Assembly: GCA_900556525.1 (NCBI GenBank)
Contig: USOZ01000013.1
Coordinates: 1-17,125, forward strand
DNA: 17,125 bases
Direction of reading: 5' to 3'
Source of the DNA: an uncultured Oscillospiraceae bacterium
GTDB taxonomy: Bacteria > Bacillota > Clostridia > Oscillospirales > Ruminococcaceae
In this document: positions 7,756 through 16,373 of the stretch, in pieces
How the letters are laid out: each line of letters begins with the position of its first letter
How positions within the stretch are numbered: position 1 is the first letter of the stretch
Position numbers and translations under genes: made by a program
Notes under the pieces: generated by a model
What the model saw: the letters and a program-made list of their open reading frames with translations, nothing else
What the model was told of the DNA's origin: nothing
The model's database searches: none

Positions 7756-10700
7756 ATGCTGATTACATTGATGAAGAAAAATGAAACAAATACGACTATT
7801 CTGCCCGAAAGAGTTTCGGGCAGATACCAGGTCATGCACATCGACGCTGACGGCGAAAGAGAGGCGCTGCTTGTTGCGGAGGCTGACGGTGATTGCTGGG
7901 TTATAAAAAGCGGGAGCGGCTCGGAGATAATTACGCCGGAAGGTGTAAAAAGGGAAATCATAGCTTCGGAGAATATGCTTTGTACAGTGCATATTTTAAA
8001 AACGGACGAAAACGCCGCGCTTTATATGCAAAAGCTGAAAACCGAAAATATGGTATTCAGAAAAGTTATTCCCGCGAACTCATGCAGTTTTACGATAGGG
8101 TCTGCCGAAATGTGCGATATATACATAAAAAACTACCCTGTCGGCGAATGCTGCGCGCGTATAGATCATGAGAACGGGAGCGGATTTTCACTTACCGCCT
8201 GCACGGAGGGTTCAGGTATATATAAAAACGGAACGGCGGCGGAAAGCGGCAGGCTGAAAAGCGGAGATGTGCTGTCGTTTTTCAATATCAGATTTGTTTT
8301 TGGAAAGAATTTCATTGCTTATAATTACAACGGCAGCGTGGAGATAAATAACTCCATGCTTTTCCGTGCTTTTGTTCAGGCGCAGAGAACCGAGGATATA
8401 ACGTATTATTTTGACGACGAGTATAACCACGGGCTGTTTTTTTGTTCGCCTAGATTTAAAAAAGAGATACAGCCGGCAGAAATTTCGGTCGAATATCCGC
8501 CGCAGTCGGGACTTTCAAATCAGACCCCTATGGCGCTTACTATCGGACCGTCGGTGACGATGGGACTTTCATCGGCGGCAACGGCTTCATTTACTGTTAT
8601 AAATCAGATAAATAACGGCGGAAATATAATGACCGTCATGCCGTCGGTAATAATGGCGTCAAGTATGCTGCTGAGTTCGCTTTTATGGCCGGTCATAACA
8701 AAAACTTATGACAAAAGCCGCAAAAAAAGGGAAGAACGCAAAAGAAAAATAAAGTATATCGGTTATCTTAAAAGTCAGTATGCTTTTGTGGAGAAGATAG
8801 CCGCCGAACAGACCGCAATTCTTAAAGAAAACAATCCGTCGCTTGAAGTTCTTGCACAGCGCATAGAAACACGGGATCGTGCGCTCTGGGAAAGAATGTA
8901 CGGACAGAGCGATTTTTTAAGCATTACCGTCGGAACGGGAGAAGTTCCGCTGAACTTGAAAATAAGGCAAAGCGCCGATAAATTTACATTGGACGAAGAT
9001 GTTCTCAGAAGCGAGGCTGAGAAATTTCTTGCGCAGAAACGCGTTATTGCGGACGCGCCTGTTGAAATTTCACTTATTGAATCCCCCGTTGTCGGAATAA
9101 TCGGGGCGAGAAAGAATGTGCTCGGCTACATAAAGAGCTGGCTGCTGCAGCTTGCCGCGCTTTACAGCTATGACGCGCTCGGTATCATTGTTATATATGA
9201 CGAATGTGAAGATAAAGACTGGGAATATCTGCGCTGGCTTCCGCATATCTGGAATGCCGAGGGCGATGTGCGCATGATAGCGTCGGACGCTAACGAGCTG
9301 AAAGTCGTTTCGGCTGAGGCTGAAAAAATACGGCTGGGTGAATCGGGTGAAAATAAGCGGTACGTTATCATTTCCGCTAGCCGAAAACTTGCGCTTAAAG
9401 CGGATTTTCTCGGACGTGTGATAAAAAATGCGGCGGAGACCCCATTCAGCGTAATTACGCTTTATGACGCTATGAGCTATATCCCGAAAGAGTGCCTTGA
9501 AGTAATAGAGGTGACGGACGAATCCCGTGCGAGGCTTTACAGAATGGATTCGCATGGGGATACCGAAGAATTTGATATTCCCGATTCTTCCGCGATAAAT
9601 ATGGGAAAGCTGTGCGTTGCTCTGTCTAACATAAGGCTGGCGCAGAACAGCGAGGCGTTTACGCTTCCGCCGTCGTATACGTTCCTCGAAATGTTCGGGG
9701 TAAGCAAAGTCGAGCATCTCAACTGCCTGCGGAGATGGGCGGACAGCAATCCGGTCGAATCGCTTGCCGCGCCTATAGGTATAGATTCGCACGGTGACCT
9801 CTGTATGCTTGATCTGCACCAGAAATATCACGGACCTCACGGACTTATCGCGGGAATGACCGGCTCGGGAAAAAGTGAATTTATCATGACGGTCATCTTG
9901 TCGCTTGCCGTGAACTATCATCCCGATGAAGTAGCGTTCATACTTATCGACTACAAGGGCGGCGGAATGGCGCACGCTTTTGAACATCTGCCGCACGTTG
10001 CGGGAATAATCACGAACCTCGACGGTTCGGCGATAACGCGTTCGCTTGTGTCGATACAAAGCGAACTTAAACGGCGGCAGCGGTTGTTCGGCGAAGCGGA
10101 ACAGCAGCTCGGGACCTCGAATCTTGATATTTATAAATACCAGAAGCTTTACCGCGACGGAAAAGTTTCGGAGCCGCTCCCGCACCTTATAATAATCGCA
10201 GATGAGTTTGCCGAGCTGAAAACTCAGCTTCCCGAATTTATGGAGCAGCTCATAAGCGCGGCGAGAATAGGACGAAGCCTCGGAGTTCATCTTGTTCTCG
10301 CAACTCAGAAGCCCAACGGCGTTGTAAGCGACCAGATATGGAGCAACAGCAAATTCAAGATATGTCTGAAGGTTCAGGACAACGCAGACAGCGTTGGCAT
10401 GATAAAGCGACCGGACGCGGCAGTGCTTGTAGACGTGGGACGGTTTTACCTGCAAGTTGGCTATAACGAGTATTTTGAACTTGGACAATCGGCATGGTGC
10501 GGCGCAAACTATGAACCCGAAAGTTCGGCGGCTAAGAAAAGCGTGGCGAACATAACAGTTATTGACAGGATAGGCAGAACTATAGTTCAGACTGACGATA
10601 CCGTTAAAACGGGAAAGAAAAAGTCGGTCCTCGAAAAAAAGCAGCTTGACGCGGTGACGGGGTATATAGCGGAATTGGCACGCGAGGAAAACGTATGCGC

Positions 10701-12246
10701 GCGAGCACTGTGGCTTGAGCCGATACCTGAGGTCGTCATTCTCGACGAACTGATACGGAAATACGGTTATATTCAGCCGAAAGACAGGCTTTGCGCAGTT
10801 GTCGGAGAATGTGACGTGCCCGAAAATCAGGAACAGAAGCTGCTTTGCTACGACCTTGAACAGGCGGGGAATATTGTTGTTTTCGGTGCGTCCGGTTCGG
10901 GAAAAACGACGTTTCTTACTGCTGTTACATATAGCCTGTGCAGCTGCTATTCGCCGTCGGACGTATGGATCTATATTCTCGATTTCAATGCGCAGACAAT
11001 GAAGAATTTCGGGCGGCTCAATCACGTCGGAGATGTCATGCTTCCCGACGACAAGGAAAAAATAAGCCACTTTTTTACATGGATAACCAAAGAGCTGAGC
11101 AGGCGCAGGAAAATTCTTTCCGAAACCGACGGCGGATATTACAGCTATATTCATTCGGGCGGTTTTATGCCGTGGATATGTGTAATGATACATAATTTCG
11201 GCGCTTTCAGCGAGTCTTATCCCGAATATGAAGAACTTATAGGCGTTCTTGCGCGCGAGGGAATAAAGTACGGGATTGGCTTTATACTTACGGCGATAAC
11301 GGTAAACGCAGTTCGCTTCCGCATCGTTCAGAATTTCAAAACGCAGGTTTCTTTACAGCTTACAGATGAATCCTACGGAATGATATTCGGACCTACGCGC
11401 GGGCTTAAGCCTGCGCCGATAAAGGGCAGAGGACTTGTCATGAACGACGGGCTGAACGAATTCCAGACGGCGTATATCGCTGAGCCTGACGCTGTTTCAG
11501 CGGCGGTGTCGGTGCTTTCGGAAAGGCTTGCTTCGCAGTATCCCAGCACAAAAGCGTTCAACATTCCTGTTCTTCCAGAAGTATACAGACCTTCGCTTGC
11601 GGAGAAATATGCGGGAGCGAACGGAAATGTTATTCCCGCGGCGGTTTATATTACGACAGTCGAACCTTATATGTACAACACGCAAAGAGCGGTAATATAT
11701 GTCATAAGCAAAACGGAAAGAAAACCGATATTTATTCAGGGACTTGCTGAATTGCTTTCAAAAAATGCGGACGTTATTGTCTGCGACGAAGCGAATAAGT
11801 TCATTCCTTTAGCCGAAACGGGTTACAGGCGCTTTACGGACAGGAAACAATTTGTTTCGGCGGTTTCCGAGATAAGTGCAGATACGCAGACGCGCACCTA
11901 TATCTTCATAAACGGCATGGGAGGCTTTATGAACAGCGTTATAATGCCTGAACGCAAAATAATTGAAACGCTTATGGCGGCCGCAGTGAAAAACGCCATG
12001 ATAACGTTTGTAATATCCGATAAGATGACCGAAACGGGTTCGTATTCCTCGGAAGCCTGGTTTAAAGAAGTTCAGAACGGTTCGTATATATGGCTCGGAA
12101 GCGGACTTTTCGACCAGTATCAGTTCCAGCTTTCAAACCGCGGGAAAAATGTCGAACTTGGCGAAGATTACGGCTATATTGTCGAGGACGGACGCGCGGA
12201 ATGTGTAAAGCTGCTTTCAAGCGAGGTGTACGAAATTGAAAAATAA
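7756..12246 (+). CDS. essC: EssC-type FHA/FtsK-SpoIIIE ATPase, motor of a type VII secretion system
   Basis: The 1496-residue length and layout match EssC/YukBA of T7SSb. An FHA-like domain spans about 96-185 (TIGSAEMCDIYI). Two membrane segments follow at about 259-282 and 291-314, then a basic stretch. The first FtsK domain has Walker A GMTGSGKS (700-707) and Walker B LIIIADE (D816, E817), with DYKGGGMAHAF and LATQKPNG motifs. The second has Walker A GASGSGKT (1044-1051), but its Walker B reads VMIHNFGAF, with H1146 where Asp is expected. The C-terminal third domain has no visible P-loop. EssC hexamers drive export of WXG100 substrates across the membrane. ATG 7756 follows GGAG by 7 nt. The end overlaps the YukD-like gene by 11 nt. 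Confidence 0.95.
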   Translation: MLITLMKKNETNTTILPERVSGRYQVMHIDADGEREALLVAEADGDCWVIKSGSGSEIITPEGVKREIIASENMLCTVHILKTDENAALYMQKLKTENMVFRKVIPANSCSFTIGSAEMCDIYIKNYPVGECCARIDHENGSGFSLTACTEGSGIYKNGTAAESGRLKSGDVLSFFNIRFVFGKNFIAYNYNGSVEINNSMLFRAFVQAQRTEDITYYFDDEYNHGLFFCSPRFKKEIQPAEISVEYPPQSGLSNQTPMALTIGPSVTMGLSSAATASFTVINQINNGGNIMTVMPSVIMASSMLLSSLLWPVITKTYDKSRKKREERKRKIKYIGYLKSQYAFVEKIAAEQTAILKENNPSLEVLAQRIETRDRALWERMYGQSDFLSITVGTGEVPLNLKIRQSADKFTLDEDVLRSEAEKFLAQKRVIADAPVEISLIESPVVGIIGARKNVLGYIKSWLLQLAALYSYDALGIIVIYDECEDKDWEYLRWLPHIWNAEGDVRMIASDANELKVVSAEAEKIRLGESGENKRYVIISASRKLALKADFLGRVIKNAAETPFSVITLYDAMSYIPKECLEVIEVTDESRARLYRMDSHGDTEEFDIPDSSAINMGKLCVALSNIRLAQNSEAFTLPPSYTFLEMFGVSKVEHLNCLRRWADSNPVESLAAPIGIDSHGDLCMLDLHQKYHGPHGLIAGMTGSGKSEFIMTVILSLAVNYHPDEVAFILIDYKGGGMAHAFEHLPHVAGIITNLDGSAITRSLVSIQSELKRRQRLFGEAEQQLGTSNLDIYKYQKLYRDGKVSEPLPHLIIIADEFAELKTQLPEFMEQLISAARIGRSLGVHLVLATQKPNGVVSDQIWSNSKFKICLKVQDNADSVGMIKRPDAAVLVDVGRFYLQVGYNEYFELGQSAWCGANYEPESSAAKKSVANITVIDRIGRTIVQTDDTVKTGKKKSVLEKKQLDAVTGYIAELAREENVCARALWLEPIPEVVILDELIRKYGYIQPKDRLCAVVGECDVPENQEQKLLCYDLEQAGNIVVFGASGSGKTTFLTAVTYSLCSCYSPSDVWIYILDFNAQTMKNFGRLNHVGDVMLPDDKEKISHFFTWITKELSRRRKILSETDGGYYSYIHSGGFMPWICVMIHNFGAFSESYPEYEELIGVLAREGIKYGIGFILTAITVNAVRFRIVQNFKTQVSLQLTDESYGMIFGPTRGLKPAPIKGRGLVMNDGLNEFQTAYIAEPDAVSAAVSVLSERLASQYPSTKAFNIPVLPEVYRPSLAEKYAGANGNVIPAAVYITTVEPYMYNTQRAVIYVISKTERKPIFIQGLAELLSKNADVIVCDEANKFIPLAETGYRRFTDRKQFVSAVSEISADTQTRTYIFINGMGGFMNSVIMPERKIIETLMAAAVKNAMITFVISDKMTETGSYSSEAWFKEVQNGSYIWLGSGLFDQYQFQLSNRGKNVELGEDYGYIVEDGRAECVKLLSSEVYEIEK

Positions 12247-12490
12247 AATTCTTGTGGAGATATATTTCCCGGCAGTATTCAAGAGCTTTGATATTTATAT
12301 TCCGGACGACGTTTCTTTCTTCAGAATTGTCATAATGCTGAAAAAAGCGTCGGGAAAACTCACGGGCGGGCTTTTTGAGCCGTCGGACGACAATGTTATC
12401 TGTGATATGGAGAGCGGAGCAATCCTTGATATAAATCAGACTGCAAGAGAGCTTTGCCTGCATAACGGTTCGCGGCTGATGTTCATATGA
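12236..12490 (+). CDS. yukD: YukD/EsaB-like ubiquitin-fold T7SS accessory protein
   Basis: This 84-residue protein has the size and pattern of YukD/EsaB: a beta hairpin (ILVEIYFP...SFDIYIPDDVSF), a helix (RIVIMLKKASGKL) and a closing strand ending RLMFI. The fold is ubiquitin-like, but no conjugation-type Gly-Gly end is present. EsaB/YukD is a core cytosolic factor of T7SSb systems. The start is TTG at 12236, with GAGGTG 7 nt upstream, and it overlaps essC by 11 nt, so translation is probably coupled. A GTG at 12254 is an alternative but would cut the first strand. It sits exactly between the EssC motor and the Tad-type genes. Confidence 0.88.
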   Translation: MKNKILVEIYFPAVFKSFDIYIPDDVSFFRIVIMLKKASGKLTGGLFEPSDDNVICDMESGAILDINQTARELCLHNGSRLMFI

Positions 12491-12526
12491 AGTTGATTGT
12501 TAAAACAAAAAGAAAGGAATAGTCAA

Positions 12527-13303
12527 ATGAAATTTCTGAAAAACAGACTTATTATCGGGTGCGCGTGTATTGTTCTCGCATTTGCGCTCGGATTTCTCGG
12601 AGTCCCGTTCATTACTCAGGTCACAAGCGACAAGGTACAGGTAGTTGTTGCGTCGCAGGACATATCGAAAGGCACGCTTCTTACCGAAAATATGTTCAGA
12701 ATAATCGAAATGAGCCTCGGAGACCTTCCGTACAGCCGCACAGAGCTTTATTCCGCAATAAGCGGCAAGAATAATGAGTGTATTTTCAACGTGAACTCCG
12801 CCGGTTCGCATTATGCGGCTTCGGATATAAGCGCAAACGATTTTGTTTCCAGAAAAAAGGTCACGGGAGAGATCCCATACAAAGATAAAGAGCTTCGCGA
12901 GCTTGGCGATGATGAATATGCAGTGACCGTATCGGTCGGTTCGCTTGACGCGTCAGTAGGCGGAAAAATTCGCGCCGATGATGTGGTTACTGTTCTTATC
13001 GTATCGGGTAAGGGCGAGCAGGAGCGTGCGTCTATCCGAAATTCGCTGAAATATATGCAGATAATTTCTGTTTTGTCGCGTGACGGCGTGGAAATAACGG
13101 GTGAGTCGAGTGAGGCCGTTCCCGCTTTTGCTACTCTGAAATGCAATCTTCAGCAGGCGCGTGAACTTGCGCAACTGAACGCAACATATAAGCTGCATCT
13201 TGCGTTTGCGGCACATTCCAGCAGCGAAAAAGCGACGGAATTGCTTGAAACGCAGAAACAGTATTTTGAAAATTCGGCTCAGACCTCGGAGGGACAGCAA
13301 TGA
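12527..13303 (+). CDS. cpaB: CpaB/RcpC-like SAF-domain protein of Tad pilus systems
   Basis: The 258-residue product has an N-terminal membrane segment (about 8-29), then a SAF-type region (VQVVVASQDISKGTLLTENM). The CpaB/RcpC core follows: DEYAVTVSVGSLDASVGGKI, RADDVVTVLIVS, the YMQIISVLSRDG strand and the ATLKCNLQQARELAQL segment. In Gram-negative Tad systems RcpC/CpaB works with the secretin. In Gram-positives it is anchored outside the membrane, probably touching the wall or pilus. I chose ATG 12527, with GAAAGGA 8 nt upstream, over the in-frame ATG 12497, which lacks a ribosome site and adds a polar tail before the anchor. It begins 36 nt after the YukD-like gene and overlaps the next gene by 4 nt (ATGA). 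Confidence 0.85.
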   Translation: MKFLKNRLIIGCACIVLAFALGFLGVPFITQVTSDKVQVVVASQDISKGTLLTENMFRIIEMSLGDLPYSRTELYSAISGKNNECIFNVNSAGSHYAASDISANDFVSRKKVTGEIPYKDKELRELGDDEYAVTVSVGSLDASVGGKIRADDVVTVLIVSGKGEQERASIRNSLKYMQIISVLSRDGVEITGESSEAVPAFATLKCNLQQARELAQLNATYKLHLAFAAHSSSEKATELLETQKQYFENSAQTSEGQQ

Positions 13304-13923
13304 ACGGTAGGATAGTATGCTTCTGGGGCAGCCCGGGAAGCGGAAAGACGATAACGGCGCTTGCCACAGCCGCTGCACTTGCGAGAAAAAAGAAAAATGT
13401 CATAGTTTTTTCGGGGGATAAACTTACTCCGTCACTCAAGGTCTATCTGCCGTCGGTAGATGTTACGGGAAAAAATTCGATAGGTCCGCTGCTCATGTCG
13501 AACAGATATGAGGACGGTGACCTTGCCAAATGCATGATATGCCACCCCGAAAGCGAATATATATGCTTTTGCGGAATGGCACCGGGAGACAATTACATAA
13601 CGTATCAGACATTCAGCCGCGAGAGCGTTGTGCGCCTTGTGAATAAGTTTGCGGCGCTTGCGGATTATGTGCTTATTGACGGCGTAACAAATCCGATCGA
13701 CGACACTATGACGCTTGCCATGCTCGAACTGGCTGACGCAGTCGTGCGCACCACTACCGCCGACGCGCGCGGGATAGTGTATTCCGAAGCGAACAAGATG
13801 ATATATCGCGACCCGAAGTTCCGTTATGACGAGCATATAACCGTTCTCGGGAATGTACGCGAAATTTCGCCTTACACCGAAACTATGGCGATAATGGGGC
13901 AGTTCGACTTCATTATCGAATAA
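13300..13923 (+). CDS. CpaE/TadZ-like P-loop ATPase, reading frame interrupted by TAA
   Basis: The 207 residues before the stop have a ParA/MinD-like layout. The P-loop is GSPGSGKT (10-17), and the Walker B-like strand is DYVLIDG (D127). An ELADAVVRTTTAD segment and a late GNVREISPYTET follow. The P-loop lacks the signature lysine of deviant Walker A proteins and looks like a classical one. In Tad systems CpaE/TadZ places the machine at the pole or a membrane site. No receiver domain is present. The start ATG 13300 overlaps the cpaB stop and follows GGAGGG by 6 nt. The frame continues after TAA 13921-13923 for a further 41 residues of clear coding character, listed separately. The protein here is therefore probably truncated. 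Confidence 0.82.
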   Translation: MNGRIVCFWGSPGSGKTITALATAAALARKKKNVIVFSGDKLTPSLKVYLPSVDVTGKNSIGPLLMSNRYEDGDLAKCMICHPESEYICFCGMAPGDNYITYQTFSRESVVRLVNKFAALADYVLIDGVTNPIDDTMTLAMLELADAVVRTTTADARGIVYSEANKMIYRDPKFRYDEHITVLGNVREISPYTETMAIMGQFDFIIE

Positions 13924-14049
13924 TCCTACGAAGCCGAGGATAATATGATCGGCGGACGGCTTATCCGCGATCTCAAACGCTCCAAGGGTGTAAAATTTGA
14001 GCGGACTATAAGCAAACTTGTCGAAAGGATTGAACAAATTGAGCATTGA
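13924..14049 (+). pseudogene. In-frame C-terminal remainder of the CpaE/TadZ-like gene
   Basis: Directly after TAA 13921-13923 the same frame stays open to TGA 14047-14049. It reads SYEAEDNMIGGRLIRDLKRS, then a basic helical tail ending ERIEQIEH. A ParA/MinD-like protein normally has such a helical end. The end at 14049 overlaps the CpaF start (14039) by 11 nt, repeating the essC-yukD arrangement. This supports 14049 as the original stop. ATG 13945 could allow restart, but no good ribosome site precedes it. Confidence 0.72.
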
Positions 14050-15379
14050 CCTTGACAGCTACCTTTCATCAAAAGCCGGCAGTTCATCATACGCCGACAT
14101 TCTCGCGGCAACTCAGGCGTTTATTTCGGGAACATATCAGGATATTCTTGCAAATGATCTGAATATGGACGACCGCCGCCTTATAAAGGATTACATACGT
14201 CAGTACCTTATCACAAAGGACATAAAGCTTACCGACGGAATGAGCGTATCCGAGCTTACTGAGAAGCTGTATATGGATATGGCGGAATTTTCGTTCATAA
14301 CTTCATGGCTGAGAAACGCGGAGGAAATGCAGCTTGAGGAGATCAATATAAACGCGTGGAACGATATTGAAATTGTATCGGCGGGTCATAAAAGAAAGGC
14401 GGAGGAACGTTTTATATCGCCGCAGCACGCTATTGACGTCGTAAGACGAATGCTTCAGGCGAGCAATACGGTAATTGACGACGGACGGCCTACCGCGCTT
14501 GGTTCTCTGGCTAAAAATATTCGTATAACCGTTATAAAAACGCCTATTCTCGACGACGATGTCGGGGTCGCGGCATCGATACGAATTGTATCGGGCGTAA
14601 ACTTCACGCGTGAAAACTTATCGTCGGGAACAGCCTCGGAAGAAATGCTTGATTTCTTGTCGTGCGTTGTGAAATACAATGTGAGTATATGCATGGCGGG
14701 CAGCACAGGCTCGGGAAAGACTTCTACGGCAAGCTGGCTCCTTTCAACAATACCCGATAACAAGAGAATCTATACCATTGAAGAGGGAAGCCGCGAATTT
14801 GATCTTATAAAAAATGACAGGAACGGCAACCCGATAAACAGCGTTATACATACCCTGACGAAAACTACCGTAGACCACAGCGGCGATATTACGCAGGAAG
14901 ATCTGCTTGACCTTTCGCTGCGTTTTGACCCTGATGTTATCTGCGTAGGCGAAATGAGAAGCCGTGAGGCTTTCGCGGCGCAGGAGGCGGCGAGAACGGG
15001 ACATACCGTTATCACTACTATTCATTCAAAATCGGCGGTCGGCGCATATATGAGAATGACGACGCTTGCAAAGCGCGCATATGAATTTTCGGACGAAACG
15101 CTTATGAAAATGATGATCGAGGCTTTTCCGATAATTGTCTATCAGCGTCAGCTTGAGGACGGAAGCAGGAAAATAACCGAGATAATCGAGGGCGAGGGAT
15201 TTGAGAACGGGATGGTCAAGTACAGAACCCTGTACCGTTATGTTGTTGACGATAATATTTCCGAAAACGACAGTATTACGGTCAAAGGGCACTTTGAACA
15301 CCCGAACCGCATAAGTGATGGGCTGCGTTCTGAGCTTTTACAAAACGGTGCGTCAAAGTCAATGGTTTCTGTATTCTGA
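14039..15379 (+). CDS. cpaF: CpaF/TadA type II/IV secretion ATPase of a Tad-type machine
   Basis: The 446-residue protein has the CpaF/TadA layout: a helical N-terminal region, then the nucleotide-binding N domain (EEININAWNDIEIV, RMLQASNTVIDDGRP). Walker A is GSTGSGKT (221-228), and an acidic TIEEGSREF segment follows. Walker B is DVICVGEM (299-306), and a His box follows in ARTGHTVITTIHS. Such hexameric ATPases power pilus assembly or secretion through TadB/TadC. I chose TTG 14039 because GAAAGGA lies 9 nt upstream. A further in-frame TTG at 14018 lacks a clear site. The start overlaps the restored end of the CpaE-like gene by 11 nt, and tadB follows after 15 nt. Confidence 0.93.
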   Translation: MSIDLDSYLSSKAGSSSYADILAATQAFISGTYQDILANDLNMDDRRLIKDYIRQYLITKDIKLTDGMSVSELTEKLYMDMAEFSFITSWLRNAEEMQLEEININAWNDIEIVSAGHKRKAEERFISPQHAIDVVRRMLQASNTVIDDGRPTALGSLAKNIRITVIKTPILDDDVGVAASIRIVSGVNFTRENLSSGTASEEMLDFLSCVVKYNVSICMAGSTGSGKTSTASWLLSTIPDNKRIYTIEEGSREFDLIKNDRNGNPINSVIHTLTKTTVDHSGDITQEDLLDLSLRFDPDVICVGEMRSREAFAAQEAARTGHTVITTIHSKSAVGAYMRMTTLAKRAYEFSDETLMKMMIEAFPIIVYQRQLEDGSRKITEIIEGEGFENGMVKYRTLYRYVVDDNISENDSITVKGHFEHPNRISDGLRSELLQNGASKSMVSVF

Positions 15380-15394
15380 GCAAAGGGGTTTGTT

Positions 15395-16360
15395 ATGTAT
15401 ATTCTTATCGAAATAGTGTTCGTACTGCTGCTCGCAGCGGGAATATGGCTTATTTCGGGACTTTCCGCTGCGCAGGTTAAAGCGGATCTGAAAAGATATG
15501 CCCGAGCGTCGGCGATAAAGTATTCCGAAAGAAAAAGAAGCAGGCGGCTGAGCCTGAAAAAGCAGGTCGAAGCGCTTTCACAGGCGAAAAAAAGTAACTT
15601 TCTTGTTGCAAGTTTCAACGAAGCGCGTACTATTCTTACTGCGCAGCGCCGCGGAGAAAAAATGGGCGTTGTCTACGCGATAAGCGGTGTGTGCGGAGTT
15701 GTCGGCGTGATTGCCGCGCTTCTGGCGAATAATATCTATCTTGTTCCGCCTTTTGCAGTCGGATTTACGCTTATTCCCGTCTGGGTGATAAAAATGTCGC
15801 GCGCTTATGTCAGAAAAGCCATGACGGACGAGCTTGAGGTAGCGCTTTCCGGAATTACAACGTCATATATGCGCACTGACAGCATTGTCGCGGCAATAGA
15901 GGAAAATATCTCGCTTCTTAACAATCCGATAAAGCCTGTTTTTGTAAAATTCCTTAACGAATACAAGCTGGTAAACTCTAACGTTGTGATCGGACTGAAA
16001 AAGATGAAACAGTCGATAAATCACACGATTTTTACGGAATGGTGCGACGCGGTTATACAGTGTCAAAGCGACAGAAGCCTTAAAGTAACACTTTTTCCGA
16101 TAATAAACAAATTCTCGGACATAAAGGCGGTCCAGGCGGAGCTGGATACGATAATGATGGCTCCGTTCAAGGAGTTCATCACACTTACGGCGGCGCTTCT
16201 GCTTACGATACCAATGCTTTACATACTCGGAAGAGAATGGTTCGATATCCTTGTCGGGACAGAGATCGGAAAGATCATTCTTTCGCTTACGAGCGTGGCG
16301 GTATTTGTGGGCATAAACAATGCCGTCAATCTTGTTGAACCTATAGAATATAAGCGGTGA
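15395..16360 (+). CDS. tadB: TadB-like inner-membrane platform protein (T2SF domain)
   Basis: The 321-residue protein begins with a membrane segment (about 2-23), followed by a very basic cytoplasmic stretch (YSERKRSRRLSLKKQ). Two more membrane segments lie at about 91-111 and 115-133. The T2SF cytoplasmic domain (about 145-257) contains DELEVALSGITTSYM, and two C-terminal membrane segments follow at about 260-280 and 288-308. TadB and TadC form the membrane platform turned by the CpaF/TadA ATPase. ATG 15395 follows AAAGGGG by 6 nt. The gene is 15 nt after cpaF and 13 nt before tadC, in one transcription unit. Confidence 0.88.
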   Translation: MYILIEIVFVLLLAAGIWLISGLSAAQVKADLKRYARASAIKYSERKRSRRLSLKKQVEALSQAKKSNFLVASFNEARTILTAQRRGEKMGVVYAISGVCGVVGVIAALLANNIYLVPPFAVGFTLIPVWVIKMSRAYVRKAMTDELEVALSGITTSYMRTDSIVAAIEENISLLNNPIKPVFVKFLNEYKLVNSNVVIGLKKMKQSINHTIFTEWCDAVIQCQSDRSLKVTLFPIINKFSDIKAVQAELDTIMMAPFKEFITLTAALLLTIPMLYILGREWFDILVGTEIGKIILSLTSVAVFVGINNAVNLVEPIEYKR

Positions 16361-16373
16361 AAAGGAGTACCCG

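Noticed and set aside
9070..11193. Long open frame of 707 codons on the minus strand opposite essC
   Set aside because: It is antisense to clear FtsK motifs on the plus strand. Its product is rich in Arg, Tyr and His, with no recognisable domain, as expected for a codon-bias shadow.
12497..12526. ATG 12497 as the start of the CpaB-like gene
   Set aside because: There is no ribosome site in front, and the added ten residues are polar. GAAAGGA at 12512-12518 points to ATG 12527.
5943..13923. Stop-codon recoding as the cause of the in-frame TAG and TAA
   Set aside because: Both TAG and TAA are involved, while neighbouring genes end normally at TAA or TGA and show no other internal stops. Point mutation or error is simpler.
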